Part shown: positions 59,682-64,000 of the stretch, in pieces
How the letters are laid out: every line of letters starts with the position of its first letter
Numbering within the stretch: the stretch's first letter is position 1
DNA from: Streptomyces longisporoflavus
GTDB taxonomy: Bacteria; Actinomycetota; Actinomycetes; Streptomycetales; Streptomycetaceae
Assembly: GCF_014649775.1 (NCBI RefSeq)
Contig: NZ_BMTR01000018.1
Span: forward strand, 1 to 64,000
Length of the DNA: 64,000 nt
Reading direction: 5' to 3'
Made by a program: the position numbers and the translations under genes
The notes under the pieces: generated by a model
The model's database searches: none
What the model was told of the DNA's origin: nothing
Seen by the model: the letters and a program-made list of their open reading frames with translations, nothing else

Positions 59682-61238
59682 GTGTTCGACACTCTCTCCG
59701 ACCGCCTCGCAGCGACATTCAAGAACCTCCGGGGCAAGGGCCGCCTGTCCGAGGCGGACATCGACGCCACGGCGCGCGAGATCCGCATCGCCCTGCTCGA
59801 GGCGGACGTCGCCCTTCCCGTCGTCCGGGCCTTCATCAAGCAGGTCAAGGAGCGCGCCGCGGGGGCCGAGGTCTCGCAGGCCCTGAACCCCGCCCAGCAG
59901 GTCATCAAGATCGTCAACGAGGAACTCGTCAGCATCCTCGGCGGCGAGACGCGGCGCCTGCGGTTCGCCAAGAACCCGCCGACCGTCATCATGCTCGCGG
60001 GTCTGCAGGGTGCCGGTAAGACCACCCTCGCCGGAAAGCTCGGCCTCTGGCTCAAGGGGCAGGGCCACTCCCCGCTCCTGGTGGCGTGCGACCTGCAGCG
60101 CCCCAACGCCGTGAACCAGCTCTCCGTCGTCGCCGAGCGCGCGGGCGTCGGCGTCTACGCCCCGCAGCCGGGCAACGGCGTGGGCGACCCGGTCGCCGTC
60201 GCCAAGGACTCGATCGAGTTCGCCAAGACCAAGCAGTACGACGTCGTCATCGTCGACACCGCGGGCCGCCTCGGCATCGACCAGGAGCTGATGCGGCAGG
60301 CCGCGGACATCCGCGACGCCGTCAGCCCGGACGAGGTCCTCTTCGTCGTCGACGCCATGATCGGCCAGGACGCCGTCAACACGGCGGAGTCCTTCCGCGA
60401 CGGCGTCGGCTTCGACGGCGTCGTCCTGTCGAAGCTCGACGGTGACGCCCGCGGTGGCGCCGCCCTGTCGATCGCCCAGGTCACCGGGCGCCAGATCATG
60501 TTCGCCTCGAACGGCGAGAAGCTGGACGACTTCGACGCGTTCCACCCGGACCGCATGGCGTCCCGCATCCTCGGCATGGGCGACATGCTCACGCTGATCG
60601 AGAAGGCCGAGCAGACCTTCTCCCAGCAAGAGGCCGAGAAGATGGCCGCCAAGCTGCAGGGAAGCAAGGGCGGCAAGGACTTCACCCTCGACGACTTCCT
60701 GGCCCAGATGGAGCAGGTCAGGAAGATGGGCAGCATCAGCAAGCTGCTCGGGATGATGCCCGGCATGGGGCAGATCAAGGACCAGATCAACAACCTGGAC
60801 GAGCGGGACGTCGATCGCACCGCCGCCATCATCAAGTCGATGACGCCCGCCGAACGCGCGGGCGCGGCGATCATCAACGGCTCGCGCCGCGCCCGTATCG
60901 CCAAGGGCTCCGGCGTCGAGGTCAGCGCCGTCAAGAACCTCGTCGAGCGCTTCTTCGAGGCCCGCAAGATGATGTCGCGGATGGCCCAGGGCGGCGGAAT
61001 GCCGGGCATGCCGGGGATGCCGGGCATGGGCGGTGGCCCCGGCAAGCAGAAGAAGAAGCAGAAGCAGGCCAAGGGCAAGCGGAAGTCGGGCAACCCGATG
61101 AAGCGCAAGCAGGAGGAGCAGGAGGCCGCGGCCCGCCGCGAGCAGGCCGGCCAGGAAGGCGGCGCCTTCGGCCTCCCCGCGGGTCAGCAGGGGCAGAACT
61201 TCGAGCTGCCGGACGAGTTCAAGAAGTTCATGGGCTGA
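59682..61238 (+). CDS. ffh: Signal recognition particle protein Ffh
   Basis: A 518-residue SRP54 GTPase starting GTG 59682 (VFDTLSDRLAATFKN). N-domain, then G-domain with G-L-Q-G-A-G-K-T-T-L near 107, D-L-Q-R-P-N-A near 135, D-T-A-G-R-L and S-K-L-D-G-D-A-R-G-G. The M-domain (~295-430) contains M-M-P-G-M-G-Q, G-S-R-R-A-R-I-A-K-G-S-G and a Met/Gly-rich stretch (G-M-P-G-M-P-G-M-P-G-M). A basic tail K-Q-K-K-K-Q-K-Q-A-K-G-K-R-K follows. It binds 4.5S RNA, which is not encoded here, and FtsY. Confidence 0.97.
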   Translation: MFDTLSDRLAATFKNLRGKGRLSEADIDATAREIRIALLEADVALPVVRAFIKQVKERAAGAEVSQALNPAQQVIKIVNEELVSILGGETRRLRFAKNPPTVIMLAGLQGAGKTTLAGKLGLWLKGQGHSPLLVACDLQRPNAVNQLSVVAERAGVGVYAPQPGNGVGDPVAVAKDSIEFAKTKQYDVVIVDTAGRLGIDQELMRQAADIRDAVSPDEVLFVVDAMIGQDAVNTAESFRDGVGFDGVVLSKLDGDARGGAALSIAQVTGRQIMFASNGEKLDDFDAFHPDRMASRILGMGDMLTLIEKAEQTFSQQEAEKMAAKLQGSKGGKDFTLDDFLAQMEQVRKMGSISKLLGMMPGMGQIKDQINNLDERDVDRTAAIIKSMTPAERAGAAIINGSRRARIAKGSGVEVSAVKNLVERFFEARKMMSRMAQGGGMPGMPGMPGMGGGPGKQKKKQKQAKGKRKSGNPMKRKQEEQEAAARREQAGQEGGAFGLPAGQQGQNFELPDEFKKFMG

Positions 61239-61262
61239 CGGCCCCGCATCTCGTACGCCGAC

Positions 61263-61292
61263 GAGGCGCCCCTCTGCCCGGAGGGGCGCCTC
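61263..61292 (+). terminator. Terminator after ffh
   Basis: Perfect 12-bp arms GAGGCGCCCCTC / GAGGGGCGCCTC with a 6-nt loop, 24 bp past the ffh stop. Confidence 0.9.
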
Positions 61293-61384
61293 AGGTGTTT
61301 ACGGACGTTCACGGATGTTCACGGTCGTTTCCGGTGCGGATACGCGCAGGTGCCCAGCCCATGTTTGTGTCGTAACGTCCGGAT

Positions 61385-63315
<1,931 letters not shown>

Positions 63316-63325
<10 letters not shown>

Positions 63326-63387
63326 GCCGCGTTCACCGACTAGACCGCGTTCACCGGCTAGGCCGCGTTCACCGACTAGGCCGCCTG
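63316..63387. repeat. Four tandem 18-bp units across the ftsH stop codon
   Basis: CACCGACTAAGCCGCGTT, CACCGACTAGACCGCGTT, CACCGGCTAGGCCGCGTT and a partial CACCGACTAGGCCGCC. Eighteen bases are six codons, so each unit repeats an in-frame stop (TAA, TAG, TAG, TAG) after the real ftsH stop at 63323-63325. The last unit also contains the stop codon of the convergent gene (63376). Confidence 0.9.
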
Positions 63388-63999
63388 CCGGGCGAAGCGG
63401 CTCTGGAGCTCCCCCCGGAGATGGCCCGCGGGGAGCTTCCTGCCGTACAGGACGAGGAGCAGGTCCTGCGCGGCGCCGGTCAGGGGAGTGCCGCTGCCGT
63501 AACTCCAGTCGAGATCGTCGGCGCGCAGCTCGACGCCGCTGACGTCCGCCCCGAAGAACTTCGTGCCCCTGGGCGTGACCTTCTTGAGAAGGACGTCGAT
63601 ACGGTCCAGCGGAACCCTGCGCTCCAGGCCCAGCGCCACCGAGATGTCGAGACCGTGGACCACGTCGTGACCCAGCGCTCCCTCGATCCCGGCCATGGGC
63701 GGCTGCCAGGGGTGCTCCGCGTTGTCCCTGAGGAACGCGGCGAGGCGGCCGGTCGAGTGGGCGGCGGCGTCCCTGCGGGCGCAGCGGTCGGTCATCCGGT
63801 GAAGGCTGCCGCGGGCCTTGACGAGTTCGGTCAGCGTCTTCGGGAGCGAGTAGCGGAAGCCCAGCGACATATGGGCCGCCACCTCCCGGACCCGCCACCC
63901 CGCGCAGAGGGTCGGTGCCTCCCACTGCGCGGGCGTCAGACCGTCGAGCAGGGCGGCGAGGTCACGGCGTTCGGCGGCGACGGCCTTTCTGATGTCCAC
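63376..63999 (-). CDS. Maleylpyruvate isomerase / mycothiol-dependent DinB-like protein
   Basis: A 207-residue four-helix-bundle protein beginning GTG at 63999, one base from the window edge; an earlier start outside the window cannot be excluded. It has the TIGR03083-type pattern: A-A-E-R-R-D-L-A-A-L-L near 8, L-C-A-G-W-R-V-R-E-V-A-A-H-M near 31, and G-H-D-V-V-H-G-L-D-I near 109. The histidines of A-H-M and D-V-V-H are the expected metal ligands. Related enzymes use mycothiol as a cofactor. The substrate is unknown. Confidence 0.8.
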   Translation of the reverse strand: MDIRKAVAAERRDLAALLDGLTPAQWEAPTLCAGWRVREVAAHMSLGFRYSLPKTLTELVKARGSLHRMTDRCARRDAAAHSTGRLAAFLRDNAEHPWQPPMAGIEGALGHDVVHGLDISVALGLERRVPLDRIDVLLKKVTPRGTKFFGADVSGVELRADDLDWSYGSGTPLTGAAQDLLLVLYGRKLPAGHLRGELQSRFARQAA

Positions 64000-64000
64000 C

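Overview
The window is a stretch of high-GC chromosome from a Streptomyces or a very close relative. The evidence is very high G+C with strong third-position bias, frequent GTG and TTG starts, two conservons (CvnABCD), an XRE/DUF397/ATPase regulator module, NsdA, a lysine-tailed HU (HupS), an F420 pathway gene and a PII-AmtB-GlnD cluster. From memory, the gene order follows the core region around accB-gltX-leuCD-recG-rnc-smc-ftsY-amtB-ffh of Streptomyces coelicolor (about SCO5535 to SCO5587). I could not check that alignment.

Layout. 1-0.4 kb: end of an acyl-CoA carboxylase beta subunit and its small epsilon subunit. 0.5-2.5 kb: two DUF397 genes behind an XRE regulator, divergent from an anti-sigma-like ATPase. 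2.8-13.4 kb: two tandem conservons on the minus strand, each encoding a histidine-kinase-like CvnA, a roadblock CvnB, a DUF742 CvnC and a small GTPase CvnD. 13.9-18.0 kb: a small conserved ORF, an FAH-family hydrolase, gltX, a HAD phosphatase and five Gln/Glu tRNA genes. 18.0-22.4 kb: a MerR regulator divergent from a DUF4188 gene, and ndgR divergent from leuCD. 22.6-30.6 kb: hupS, a small beta protein, cofC/fbiD, plsC-like, gpsA, ddlA, a DUF3515 lipoprotein, an Lrp-like sensor domain, thiL and thiD. 30.7-40.3 kb: rpmB, a DAK2-family protein, recG, rsmD, coaD, a DivIVA/SepIVA-like coiled-coil protein, a DUF177 protein, rpmF, rnc and mutM. 40.3-48.2 kb: an HxlR regulator, a CAP-domain protein, acyP, a small coiled-coil protein, smc and a glucose permease. 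48.2-54.9 kb: an LLM oxidoreductase, an NCS1 permease, ftsY, a prim-pol-like protein and nsdA. 55-64 kb: amtB-glnK-glnD behind a GlnR-like operator, ffh, a second-type ftsH, and a mycothiol-dependent isomerase-like protein.

The genes are mostly housekeeping: carboxylation, Glu-tRNA charging, leucine synthesis, cofactor synthesis, ribosome parts, chromosome condensation, SRP targeting and nitrogen sensing. Streptomyces-specific regulators are interleaved with them. Strong perfect hairpins separate most convergent genes. No transposase, integrase, CRISPR array or rRNA gene was seen.

The most striking sequence-level observation is a 293-bp run of perfect identity between the two cvnD genes. The adjacent part of the same genes differs at about 17% of positions, which is a clear signature of recent gene conversion. 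Other points of interest are two unrelated 18-bp tandem repeats (one between tRNA genes, one across the ftsH stop codon), a three-half-site MerR operator, a four-box GlnR site at amtB, and a hairpin whose base pairs the stop codons of two convergent genes.
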